Assembly: GCA_905234005.1 (NCBI GenBank)
Contig: CAJOFW010000009.1
Location: forward strand, 1 to 26,912
Length of the DNA: 26,912 nt
From: an uncultured Oscillospiraceae bacterium
Lineage (GTDB): Bacteria > Bacillota > Clostridia > Oscillospirales > Oscillospiraceae
Reading direction: 5' to 3'
Shown here: piece by piece, positions 10,829 to 16,597 of the stretch
Numbering within the stretch: the stretch's first letter is position 1
Layout of the letters: each line of letters starts with the position of its first letter
The notes under the pieces: model-generated
Told to the model about the DNA's origin: nothing
What the model saw: only the letters and a program-made list of their open reading frames with translations
Databases searched by the model: none
Position numbers and translations under genes: made by a program

Positions 10829-12302
10829 CGAGAAACGCCGACACGGCGTTCTCCATATCCGGTATCTCGACCCAGCGCTCGAACCGGACGGGCTTGCCGG
10901 CGAGGGCGGCGAGCGGCGCGGGCGCGTTCACGCCGGTGGCGGCGGTCAGCGCGTCCATGAGCGCCGGGCCGGTCTCGTCGGTGGGCGAACCGATCGCCTC
11001 GAGCACGGCGGCGCCGAATTTGAACGGGCTGGCGGTCGATACGATCACACACGGCGCGCTCCCGCCCGCGGCTGCGCGTTGATCGCGCAGCACACGGCTT
11101 GCGACGGCGGTGTGCGTATCCATCAGATACCCCTCGCGGAAGCGGCGGCCGATCTCCTCCCGGGAGGCCGCGTCGGGGGCGAAGCCGCCGTCGAAATCCG
11201 CCCGGATGGCGGCCATGACGTCGGCCGGGACCTCGTAGCGTCCCTCGGCGGAGAGCTTTTTCATGCAGTCCGCGACGAACGCCGCGTCGCCCGTGACGCA
11301 GTACAGCAGCCGCTCGAGGTTCGAGGAAACGAGGATGTCCATCGAGGGCGAGCCGGTCAGATAGAACGGGCGGTTTCGGTCGTAGACGCCGGTGTTGAAG
11401 AAGTCCGTCAGGACGTTGTTGTCGTTCGAGGCGCAGAGGAAGCGCCGGACGGGCAGACCCATCCGCTTCGCGAACCAGCCGGCGAGGATGTTGCCGAAGT
11501 TGCCGGTCGGGACGCAGAAGTCGATCGGATCGCCCACGGCGGCGCGGCCGAGGTTCACCCAGTCGCAGTACGCCGAGAAGTAGTAGACGATCTGCGGCAC
11601 GAGGCGGCCCCAGTTGATCGAGTTTGCCGAGCTGAGGAAGTAGCCGCGTTCGTCGAGCGTTTTCGCGAAACCGGCGTCGGCGAAGATGTTCTTGACGCCG
11701 GTCTGGCAGTCGTCGAAGTTGCCGTTCACGGCGACGACGTTGACGTTTCCGCCCTCCTGCGTCGCCATTTGCAGCTTCTGGATCTGCGAGACGCCGTCAC
11801 GCGGATAGAATACCATGATCCGGGTGCCCGGCACGTCCCGGAAGCCCTCCAGGGCGGCCTTGCCCGTGTCGCCGCTCGTGGCGACGAGGATGCTCGCGGT
11901 GCGGCTCTCGCCGTTTTTGCGCAGCGACGCGGTGAGAAGACGCGGCATGATCTGCAGCGCCATGTCCTTGAAGGCGCTGGTCGGGCCGTGCCACAGCTCC
12001 AGAATCGCGGTGTCATCATCCAGAACGCGCAGCGGCGCGACGGCGGGGTCGTCAAAATTCGCGCCGTAGGACGCCTGCGCGATCTCCGCAAGCTCCTCCT
12101 CCGTGAACTCCTCGAGGTACAGGCCGAGGATTTTTACGGCCCGTTCGCGGTAGCCCATGCCGCAGAGCGATTCGATGAACGCCGCGTCGATGCGCGGTAT
12201 CTCCGCCGGGACGTACAGCCCCCCGTCGGGCGCGATGCCCCGTACAATGGCCTGCGACGCGGTGACGCCGCCGCGGCCCTCTCTTGTGCTTACATATTTC
12301 AT
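10824..12302 (-). CDS. thrC: Threonine synthase
   Basis: Threonine synthase is a fold-type II PLP enzyme converting O-phosphohomoserine to threonine. The 492-residue product has the N-terminal YVSTREGRGGVTASQAIVRG and APDGGLYVP motifs. The PLP lysine is Lys112 in HGPTSAFKDMALQ, followed by VATSGDTGKAAL, the QMATQEGGNV region, FCVPTGNFGNILAG and ASNDNNVL. This is the long bacterial/yeast-like type. ATG 12302 overlaps the yraN stop by four bases (ATGA). A TTG two codons upstream has a better-spaced GAGG and is an alternative start. No other threonine genes are adjacent, so it appears to ride in the lepB-rnhB operon. Confidence 0.97.
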   Translation of the reverse strand: MKYVSTREGRGGVTASQAIVRGIAPDGGLYVPAEIPRIDAAFIESLCGMGYRERAVKILGLYLEEFTEEELAEIAQASYGANFDDPAVAPLRVLDDDTAILELWHGPTSAFKDMALQIMPRLLTASLRKNGESRTASILVATSGDTGKAALEGFRDVPGTRIMVFYPRDGVSQIQKLQMATQEGGNVNVVAVNGNFDDCQTGVKNIFADAGFAKTLDERGYFLSSANSINWGRLVPQIVYYFSAYCDWVNLGRAAVGDPIDFCVPTGNFGNILAGWFAKRMGLPVRRFLCASNDNNVLTDFFNTGVYDRNRPFYLTGSPSMDILVSSNLERLLYCVTGDAAFVADCMKKLSAEGRYEVPADVMAAIRADFDGGFAPDAASREEIGRRFREGYLMDTHTAVASRVLRDQRAAAGGSAPCVIVSTASPFKFGAAVLEAIGSPTDETGPALMDALTAATGVNAPAPLAALAGKPVRFERWVEIPDMENAVSAFLA

Positions 12303-12667
12303 ACCCAATACGCATCCTCAATATGATTGATTTCGGGGTTTTTTGTGTGAATGCCCTCCGAGGCGTAAACCTCGATCACGTCAAAACGGGGCTGAAGCTC
12401 CGTGGGGTTTCGCTGCAGCCATATCTGCGCCGTCGTGATGATGCGGCGCTGCTTCTGCGGGGTGACGTACTCCCGGGCGAGGGCGAAATTGGCATTCTTG
12501 CGAAGCTTGACCTCGACGAACGCGACAAAGCGCCGGTCGACGGCGATGATGTCGATCTCGCCGTAGCGGCAGGCGAAATTGCGCCCGATGATCTTATAGC
12601 CCCGCTTCTTCAGAAACGCGCACGCCAGATCCTCGCCGAACGCGCCGAGCAGCTTCTTATTCTCCAT
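12299..12667 (-). CDS. yraN: YraN family (UPF0102) nuclease-like protein
   Basis: The 122-residue product matches UPF0102: LGAFGEDLACAFLKKRGYKI, then RNFACRYGEIDIIAVD and FVAFVEVKLRKN, which form an RecB-like PD-(D/E)XK core (Glu and Asp in GEID, then ExK). The family is predicted to be an endonuclease fold involved in recombination or repair, but a defined function is lacking. It typically follows rnhB, as here. A GGGAGGG site lies in the end of rnhB, whose frame it overlaps by 11 bases. Its TGA overlaps the thrC start. Confidence 0.95.
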   Translation of the reverse strand: MENKKLLGAFGEDLACAFLKKRGYKIIGRNFACRYGEIDIIAVDRRFVAFVEVKLRKNANFALAREYVTPQKQRRIITTAQIWLQRNPTELQPRFDVIEVYASEGIHTKNPEINHIEDAYWV

Positions 12668-13289
12668 GGCCCGCGCCCTCCCGGAGCGTATTCTTCAGAA
12701 AGCTCATCCGGTGCACCGGCGACGGCCCATAGCGGAGGATGGCCGCCTTGTGCTCCTTTGTCGGGTAGCCCTTGTGCTTTTCAAAGCCGTATTCCGGGTA
12801 CTGCTCCGCCAGCCGCGCCATGCCCCGGTCACGCGATACCTTCGCGAGAACGGACGCCGCCGCGATGCAGGCGCATTTGCCGTCCCCGCCGACGATGGCG
12901 CGGGCCGGCACGGAGATGCCCCGCGTCTGGTTGCCGTCGATGAGCGCGATCGACGGGGCGGGCTTGAGCATCCGGATGGCCCTGTCCATCGCGAGCAGCG
13001 ACGCGGAGAGGATGTTCATCGTCTCGATCTCCTCCACGGTCGCGAACGCGACGGCGCAGGCGATGGCCTTCGCGTAAATGAGATCGTACAGCGCCTCGCG
13101 TTTTTTCTCCGAAAGCTTCTTCGAGTCGTCAAGGCCGGGCAGATCGCAGTTCTCGGGCAGAATGACCGCCGCGGCGCACACCGGCCCGGCGAGGGGGCCG
13201 CGCCCTGCCTCGTCCACGCCGCATACGAGTCCGTATCCCTCGGCACGCAGGGCGTTTTCCGTCGCGTACAGCGACTCACGGGCGCTCAA
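12657..13289 (-). CDS. rnhB: Ribonuclease HII
   Basis: RNase HII removes ribonucleotides and RNA primers from DNA. The 210-residue product has GVDEAGRGPLAGP (Asp26, Glu27), DDSKKLS, ALIDGNQ (Asp118) and AAASVLAKVSRD (Asp154), the four acidic residues of the active site. The frame is open to 13352, but the start is placed at TTG 13289. A clear GGGAGG lies seven bases upstream, and the protein would then begin 20 residues before the VDEAGRG motif, as in short family members. No ATG exists near this point. The first 14 bases overlap the end of the downstream rbgA fragment, and the 3' end overlaps yraN. Confidence 0.95.
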   Translation of the reverse strand: MSARESLYATENALRAEGYGLVCGVDEAGRGPLAGPVCAAAVILPENCDLPGLDDSKKLSEKKREALYDLIYAKAIACAVAFATVEEIETMNILSASLLAMDRAIRMLKPAPSIALIDGNQTRGISVPARAIVGGDGKCACIAAASVLAKVSRDRGMARLAEQYPEYGFEKHKGYPTKEHKAAILRYGPSPVHRMSFLKNTLREGAGHGE

Positions 13290-13539
13290 GGCTGATCCTC
13301 CCGAGCCTGCCGCCCCGGAACTCATCGAGCAAAACCGCGGCCATGCGCTCACAGTTTACCTCGCCCCTCGCCATCAGAAACCCGCGCTTACGGGCGCAGG
13401 CCTCCAGCAGCTCCCAGCCGGGAGCGTCGGGCGCGGCGTCGATTTTATAGCGCTCCGTGAGCGCCGCCGGGTACGTGTCGCGCAGAAACACGAGCAGCTT
13501 TGCCGCAAGCTCCTCCGTATCGAGCACGTCGTCCTTCAC
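13276..13539 (-). CDS. rbgA: C-terminal part of split ribosome biogenesis GTPase A
   Basis: This 87-residue frame carries the C-terminal domain of RbgA/YlqF: VLDTEELAAKLLVFLRDTYP, then LTERYKID, then LLEACARKRGFLMARGEVN and LLDEFRGGRLGRISLE at the end. In intact relatives this follows the GTPase domain in one polypeptide. Here it is in a different frame from the upstream half. A GTG at 13539 overlaps the TGA of the upstream half as GTGA, so it could be translated by re-initiation. There is no ribosome binding site of its own. It may equally be the remnant end of a frameshifted gene or result from a sequence error. It overlaps the rnhB start by 14 bases. Confidence 0.72.
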   Translation of the reverse strand: MKDDVLDTEELAAKLLVFLRDTYPAALTERYKIDAAPDAPGWELLEACARKRGFLMARGEVNCERMAAVLLDEFRGGRLGRISLERP

Positions 13540-14087
13540 GGCGCCGGTAGGCGTTCGCCGACGGCGGGGTCGTCAAACTTCGGCCAGAGGATGCCCGGCG
13601 TGTCGAGAAGCTCAAGGCTTCCGTCCACCGTGATCCACTGCTTGCCCCGCGTCACGCCGGGACGGTCGGACACAGCCGCCGTCTTTCGGCCGCTGACTTT
13701 GTTGATGAACGTGGATTTTCCCACGTTCGGCACGCCGACGACCATGGCGCGGAGCGTGCCCTGCTTGTCGCGCACGGCGCGGAGCGCCTGGGAAAAGCCC
13801 TTGACGCCGCGCCCGGAGGCCGCGTCGCACTCCATGAACGCGATGTTCTGTTCGCGGTAATAATCCCGCCAGCGGGCCGTGACGTTCGGGTCGGCCTGAT
13901 CGGAACGGTTCAGAATCAGAAGCCGGGGCTTCCGGCCGGCGATGATGTCGTCGAGATCGGGATTGCGGCTTGCGCGGGGGATGCGGGCGTCGGCCACCTC
14001 GCAGACGACGTCCACGAGCTTGAGGCTGTCCTGCATCATCCGCTCGGCCTTTTTCATGTGGCCGGGGAACCACTGCACAGTCGCCAT
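13536..14087 (-). CDS. rbgA: N-terminal GTPase part of split ribosome biogenesis GTPase A
   Basis: RbgA (YlqF) is a circularly permuted GTPase needed for late 50S assembly. This 183-residue part has the family opening MATVQWFPGHMKKAERMM, the DARIPRASRNPDLDDI stretch, G4 LNRSDQAD, G1 GVPNVGKST, the PGVTRGKQW switch region and G3 DTPGILWPKF. It then runs into an early stop after VGERLPAP. Relatives continue as RLAxTGAxKD, and that continuation (TGAVKDD) is present in another frame, so about seven bases are missing relative to the family. ATG 14087 is chosen on homology; the frame is open to 14180 inside lepB. It follows lepB by four bases. Confidence 0.85.
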   Translation of the reverse strand: MATVQWFPGHMKKAERMMQDSLKLVDVVCEVADARIPRASRNPDLDDIIAGRKPRLLILNRSDQADPNVTARWRDYYREQNIAFMECDAASGRGVKGFSQALRAVRDKQGTLRAMVVGVPNVGKSTFINKVSGRKTAAVSDRPGVTRGKQWITVDGSLELLDTPGILWPKFDDPAVGERLPAP

Positions 14088-14091
14088 AGGC

Positions 14092-14676
14092 TCAGTACTC
14101 CCAGCCGTAGATCGCGCCGATCGACGACAGCGGCAGGATGCGGAATACGACCTTGCCCATGATATAGCGCGTGTCCACACAGCCGATCGAGGCCGTGCGG
14201 CTGTCCGTGGAGTTGTTGCGGTTGTCGCCCATGACGAACACGCACCCCTCCGGCACCGTGACCGGCTCGGTGAAGTCCTCGGGCTGGTAGGTCAGCTCGT
14301 TCACATACGGCTCGTCCAGCGCCTCGCCGTCCACGTATACGACGCCGTTGTAGAAGTCGATGTCCACGGTCTGGCCCTCCACGGCGATGACGCGCTTGAC
14401 GATCGGCTCCTCCCGGTAGGTATCCTTGCGCAGCACGACGATGTCGCCCCGGTCATACGAGCGCACGAGACGGGTGATGATGATCTTGTCGCCGTCCTGC
14501 AGCGTCGGCACCATGGAGTGGCCCACGACGTCGATGACACGCGCCGCGAATACGAAAATCAGCACGCACACGACCAGCGCCACGACGACGCACTGGATCC
14601 ACTCATACGCCTCCTTGTGGGCGTTTACGGTCTGCGCCCCCGTCTCCGGCGCGGGCGAAATATTTTCCTCGTTCAT
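14092..14676 (-). CDS. lepB: Signal peptidase I
   Basis: Signal peptidase I cleaves secretory signal peptides at the outer face of the membrane. The 194-residue product has one N-terminal membrane segment (about 26-45), the catalytic Ser54 in GHSMVPTL, and Lys94 in IVKRVIAVEG as the general base. It also has the MGDNRNNSTDSR motif and a final box ending GKVVFRILPL. Length fits Gram-positive type I peptidases. The start ATG has AGGAGT about 9-10 bases upstream. A TTGCGT/TATAAT promoter lies about 100 bases upstream, so lepB is the first gene of the lepB-rbgA-rnhB-yraN-thrC operon. The next gene upstream is secG, another secretion gene. Confidence 0.97.
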   Translation of the reverse strand: MNEENISPAPETGAQTVNAHKEAYEWIQCVVVALVVCVLIFVFAARVIDVVGHSMVPTLQDGDKIIITRLVRSYDRGDIVVLRKDTYREEPIVKRVIAVEGQTVDIDFYNGVVYVDGEALDEPYVNELTYQPEDFTEPVTVPEGCVFVMGDNRNNSTDSRTASIGCVDTRYIMGKVVFRILPLSSIGAIYGWEY

Positions 14677-14780
14677 ATAGAATGACTCCTGTCCTGCGTA
14701 TTGATGCGTGATGGTTGCTTGTTCGATGATCGTTGGATGTGTGACGGAGATATGGCGGAAGCAAAACCGCTATCCGGATT

Positions 14781-14810
14781 ATTATACTACGCCGTAAGGC
14801 GGAAACGCAA
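14781..14810 (-). promoter_or_regulatory. Predicted sigma-A promoter of the lepB operon
   Basis: On the minus strand TTGCGT (14805-14810) and a perfect TATAAT (14781-14786) are 18 bases apart. The predicted start near 14774 leaves a leader of about 98 bases before lepB, in which I recognise no known riboswitch. The 249-base gap between lepB and secG holds this promoter and the secG terminator. Confidence 0.65.
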
Positions 14811-14854
14811 CAGCGGAATACTCATATCCGCCGTTTTTTCACCCCGGCATACGC

Positions 14855-14890
14855 AAACGGGCCGCCGGCGGAGATGCCGGCAGCCCGTTT
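14855..14890 (-). terminator. Probable terminator of secG
   Basis: A long stem pairs AAACGGGC with GCCCGTTT (8 bp), then one mismatch, then GCCGGC with GCCGGC (6 bp) around a six-base loop, 36 bases after the secG stop. On the minus strand the stem ends in TTT but no long T-run follows, so the efficiency is uncertain. Confidence 0.65.
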
Positions 14891-14925
14891 AACGGCCGTT
14901 CCGCCCGGTTGGCGGCGGGATGGGA

Positions 14926-15153
14926 TCAGGCGAGGTTCAGAATCAGCGTGAGCAGAACAAACGCGAGCGCGACCCACTTGGTCATCTTCGCAAGCTTCGC
15001 GTCCCAGGTCTTGGCCTTGGATTTGCTCATGAACGTATCCGCCGCGCCGCTGATCGCGCCGGAGAGGCCGGAACGCTTGCCGCTCTGCAGAAGCACCACG
15101 GCCGTAAGAAAGATCTCCGTGATGAGAAGAAGCACTGTCAAAACGATGGTCAT
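14926..15153 (-). CDS. secG: Preprotein translocase subunit SecG
   Basis: SecG is the small accessory subunit of the SecYEG channel. The 75-residue product has the family form: a first membrane helix (TIVLTVLLLITEIFLTAVVL), the conserved LLQSGKRSGLSGAISGAADT loop with a Phe-Met-Ser-Lys stretch, and a second helix (WVALAFVLLTLILNL). ATG 15153 has AAGGATG about eight bases upstream. It has its own near-consensus promoter and a hairpin downstream, so it is probably a single-gene transcript. It is divergent from the metal-binding lipoprotein gene. Confidence 0.95.
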   Translation of the reverse strand: MTIVLTVLLLITEIFLTAVVLLQSGKRSGLSGAISGAADTFMSKSKAKTWDAKLAKMTKWVALAFVLLTLILNLA

Positions 15154-15189
15154 GTCAGAATCATCCTTTTCCGTAAATTCACGAAGTAG

Positions 15190-15218
15190 AGTATACTATA
15201 TCAGGCCCGTGATGTCAA
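15190..15218 (-). promoter_or_regulatory. Near-consensus sigma-A promoter of secG
   Basis: On the minus strand a perfect TTGACA (15213-15218) and TATACT (15190-15195) are exactly 17 bases apart, 37 bases before the secG start. This is the closest match to the housekeeping consensus in the window. Confidence 0.85.
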
Positions 15219-15272
15219 GCTGTTTTCCCATACGTCCGCAAGATTTTTGCCCGACCGCAGCCGGCTCGTTGT

Positions 15273-15291
15273 GAATACGGTTTTCAAATTC
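15273..15291. promoter_or_regulatory. Operator-like motif, upstream copy
   Basis: The block ACGGTTTTCAA (15277-15287) with flanking GAAT sits three bases upstream of the -35 box of the binding-protein gene. The same 11 bases recur 51 bases further on, about five helical turns. Partial dyad symmetry (GAA ... TTC) suggests a dimeric repressor such as a Fur/Zur-family protein, but the regulator is not identified. Confidence 0.5.
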
Positions 15292-15293
15292 GC

Positions 15294-15322
15294 TTGACAT
15301 TCCGCCCCCGTGCTGTTAAAAT
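15294..15322 (+). promoter_or_regulatory. Sigma-A promoter of the metal-binding lipoprotein gene
   Basis: A perfect TTGACA (15294-15299) and TAAAAT (15317-15322) are 17 bases apart. The leader to the ATG at 15413 would be about 85 bases. Both copies of the ACGGTTTTCAA motif flank it closely. Confidence 0.8.
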
Positions 15323-15323
15323 C

Positions 15324-15342
15324 GGAAACGGTTTTCAATTTT
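15324..15342. promoter_or_regulatory. Operator-like motif, downstream copy
   Basis: GGAAACGGTTTTCAATTTT begins two bases after the -10 box and covers the predicted transcription start. It contains a perfect GAAA-CGGT-TTTC dyad. Its position would let a bound protein block RNA polymerase directly. It shares ACGGTTTTCAA with the copy at 15277. Confidence 0.55.
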
Positions 15343-15412
15343 ACCTCAAGCCCGTTTACGCGATTGCTTGCACCGCGATTGTTTACATTATTATAATACA
15401 GGAGAAAGCACC

Positions 15413-16390
15413 ATGAAAAAGCTGTCGGCGCTTCTGCTTGCGCTGCTCATCATCCTCGGCACGGCGTCCTGCGGCGCGTCCGGTACGGCGGACACGCCGG
15501 ACGGCACGGCGGACACGCCGAACGGGACGTTCAGCGTCGTCGTGACGATCTATCCCGTATACGACTGGGTTCTGTCCGTCCTCGGCGACAACCCCGCGAA
15601 CGCCTCCGTCACGCTGCTTCTGGACAGCGGTGTCGATATGCACAGCTTCCAGCCGACGGCGGCGGACATCCTCACGATCTCCGCCTGCGACCTGTTCGTC
15701 TACGTCGGCGGCGAATCGGACGCGTGGATCGACGACGCCCTGGCCGAGGCGGTGAACGGGGACATGATCGTCATCGACCTCATAGACGAGCTGGGCGGCG
15801 CGGCCAGAGCCGAGGAGCTTGTCGAGGGCATGGAGAGCGACGAGGACGACGACGATATCGGCGGCGCGTACGACGAACACATCTGGCTTTCCCTGCGAAA
15901 CGCCTCTGTCCTCTGCGGCGCCATTGAGCGGGCGCTCGAGGCGGTCGATCCGGATAATGCCGCCGTGTACGCGGCGAACCTCGCGTCGTACCGGGACGAC
16001 CTCACAGCGCTGGACGGACGATACGCCGAGGCGGTCGAAAACGCCGCCCACGACACGCTGCTGTTCGGCGACCGCTTCCCCTTCCGCTATCTCACGGAGG
16101 ACTACGGCCTGACGTACTACGCGGCGTTCGCCGGCTGCTCGGCGGAGACGGAGGCGAGCTTTGACACGATCGTCTTCCTCGCCGGGAAGCTGGACGAGCT
16201 GGGTCTGCCCGCCGTGCTGCAGATCGAGACCTCCGACGGCTCCGTCGCCCGCACGATCGTGGAGAACACGTCGTCCGGCGGTCAGGCGATCCTGACGCTC
16301 GATTCGATGCAGTCCGCCATGCCCGAGGGCGCGACATACCTCGGCGTCATGGAGCAAAACCTCGCCGTCCTGACCGAAGCGCTCGGCTGA
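15413..16390 (+). CDS. Metal (Zn/Mn-type) ABC transporter substrate-binding lipoprotein
   Basis: The 325-residue product is a ZnuA/TroA-type (cluster A-I) binding protein. It has a signal peptide with Cys20 after TAS as the likely lipid-anchor residue, a repeat linker (TADTPDG, TADTPNG), VTIYPVYDWV, DSGVDMHSFQPTAAD (His77 ligand), a very acidic loop (141-153) and DEHIWLS (His156 ligand). The usual third histidine is replaced by Asp220 in GDRFPFRYLTEDYG; this DRFPFRY form occurs in clostridial relatives. Zinc or manganese uptake is the family role. ATG 15413 has CAGGAGA about seven bases upstream. No permease or ATPase gene is nearby, so its transporter must be elsewhere. A clear terminator follows. 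Confidence 0.9.
   Translation: MKKLSALLLALLIILGTASCGASGTADTPDGTADTPNGTFSVVVTIYPVYDWVLSVLGDNPANASVTLLLDSGVDMHSFQPTAADILTISACDLFVYVGGESDAWIDDALAEAVNGDMIVIDLIDELGGAARAEELVEGMESDEDDDDIGGAYDEHIWLSLRNASVLCGAIERALEAVDPDNAAVYAANLASYRDDLTALDGRYAEAVENAAHDTLLFGDRFPFRYLTEDYGLTYYAAFAGCSAETEASFDTIVFLAGKLDELGLPAVLQIETSDGSVARTIVENTSSGGQAILTLDSMQSAMPEGATYLGVMEQNLAVLTEALG
15485..15526 (+). repeat. 21-bp in-frame duplication in the lipoprotein linker
   Basis: Two 21-base units starting at 15485 and 15506 differ at two positions and encode TADTPDG and TADTPNG just after the lipidation site. The duplication lengthens the tether between the membrane anchor and the binding domain. Confidence 0.8.
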
Positions 16391-16408
16391 GCGCCGATCG
16401 CCGATTAT

Positions 16409-16437
16409 CCGCCGCGTTTCAGACGCGGCGGTTTTTT
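16409..16437 (+). terminator. Intrinsic terminator after the lipoprotein gene
   Basis: A perfect nine-base-pair stem (CCGCCGCGT with ACGCGGCGG, five-base loop) is followed at once by six T residues, 19 bases after the stop codon. This is the cleanest intrinsic terminator in the window. Confidence 0.93.
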
Positions 16438-16457
16438 GCGCCTCCGTTCGCTTTTGT

Positions 16458-16486
16458 TTGCATTTTATCACGCCGTCTGATATAAT
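16458..16486 (+). promoter_or_regulatory. Predicted promoter of the PP2C phosphatase gene
   Basis: TTGCAT (16458-16463) and a perfect TATAAT (16481-16486) are 17 bases apart, giving a leader of about 105 bases before the chosen ATG. The leader contains the long hairpin at 16515-16552. Confidence 0.65.
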
Positions 16487-16514
16487 ATTGAAGATTAATA
16501 TCATACAGGCGGTG

Positions 16515-16552
16515 TAACTGTTCAGATGCGCCCGGCGGGTGCTGAACAGTTA
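16515..16552 (+). promoter_or_regulatory. Perfect 11-bp inverted repeat in the phosphatase leader
   Basis: TAACTGTTCAG (16515-16525) pairs perfectly with CTGAACAGTTA (16542-16552). The 16-base interior can add a CGCCC/GGGTG stem around GGC, giving a hairpin of about 16 pairs. No T-tract follows, so it is not a simple terminator. It could be a leader RNA structure or a DNA operator about 25 bases after the predicted transcription start. Confidence 0.6.
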
Positions 16553-16597
16553 CCGGGCGGTTATGAGAAATCTGGCGCCGGGAGGGATTATCTGCCT

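Noticed and set aside
12303..12308. TTG at 12308 as the thrC start
   Set aside because: Its GAGG spacing is good, but the ATGA overlap with yraN and the family start favour ATG 12302. I keep TTG only as an alternative.
10611..12326. Long open frame on the plus strand (571 codons) opposite thrC
   Set aside because: It is antisense to thrC with shadow-like composition (Arg, Glu, Val, Gly) and no motif or ribosome binding site.
14701..14892. Small plus-strand frame in the lepB-secG gap
   Set aside because: No ribosome binding site, no family resemblance, and it runs through the lepB promoter and the secG terminator.
15376..15397. TATAAT just before the lipoprotein ribosome binding site as a second promoter
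   Set aside because: The transcript would start inside or after the ribosome binding site, so it could not yield a normally translated message. The 15294-15322 promoter is better.
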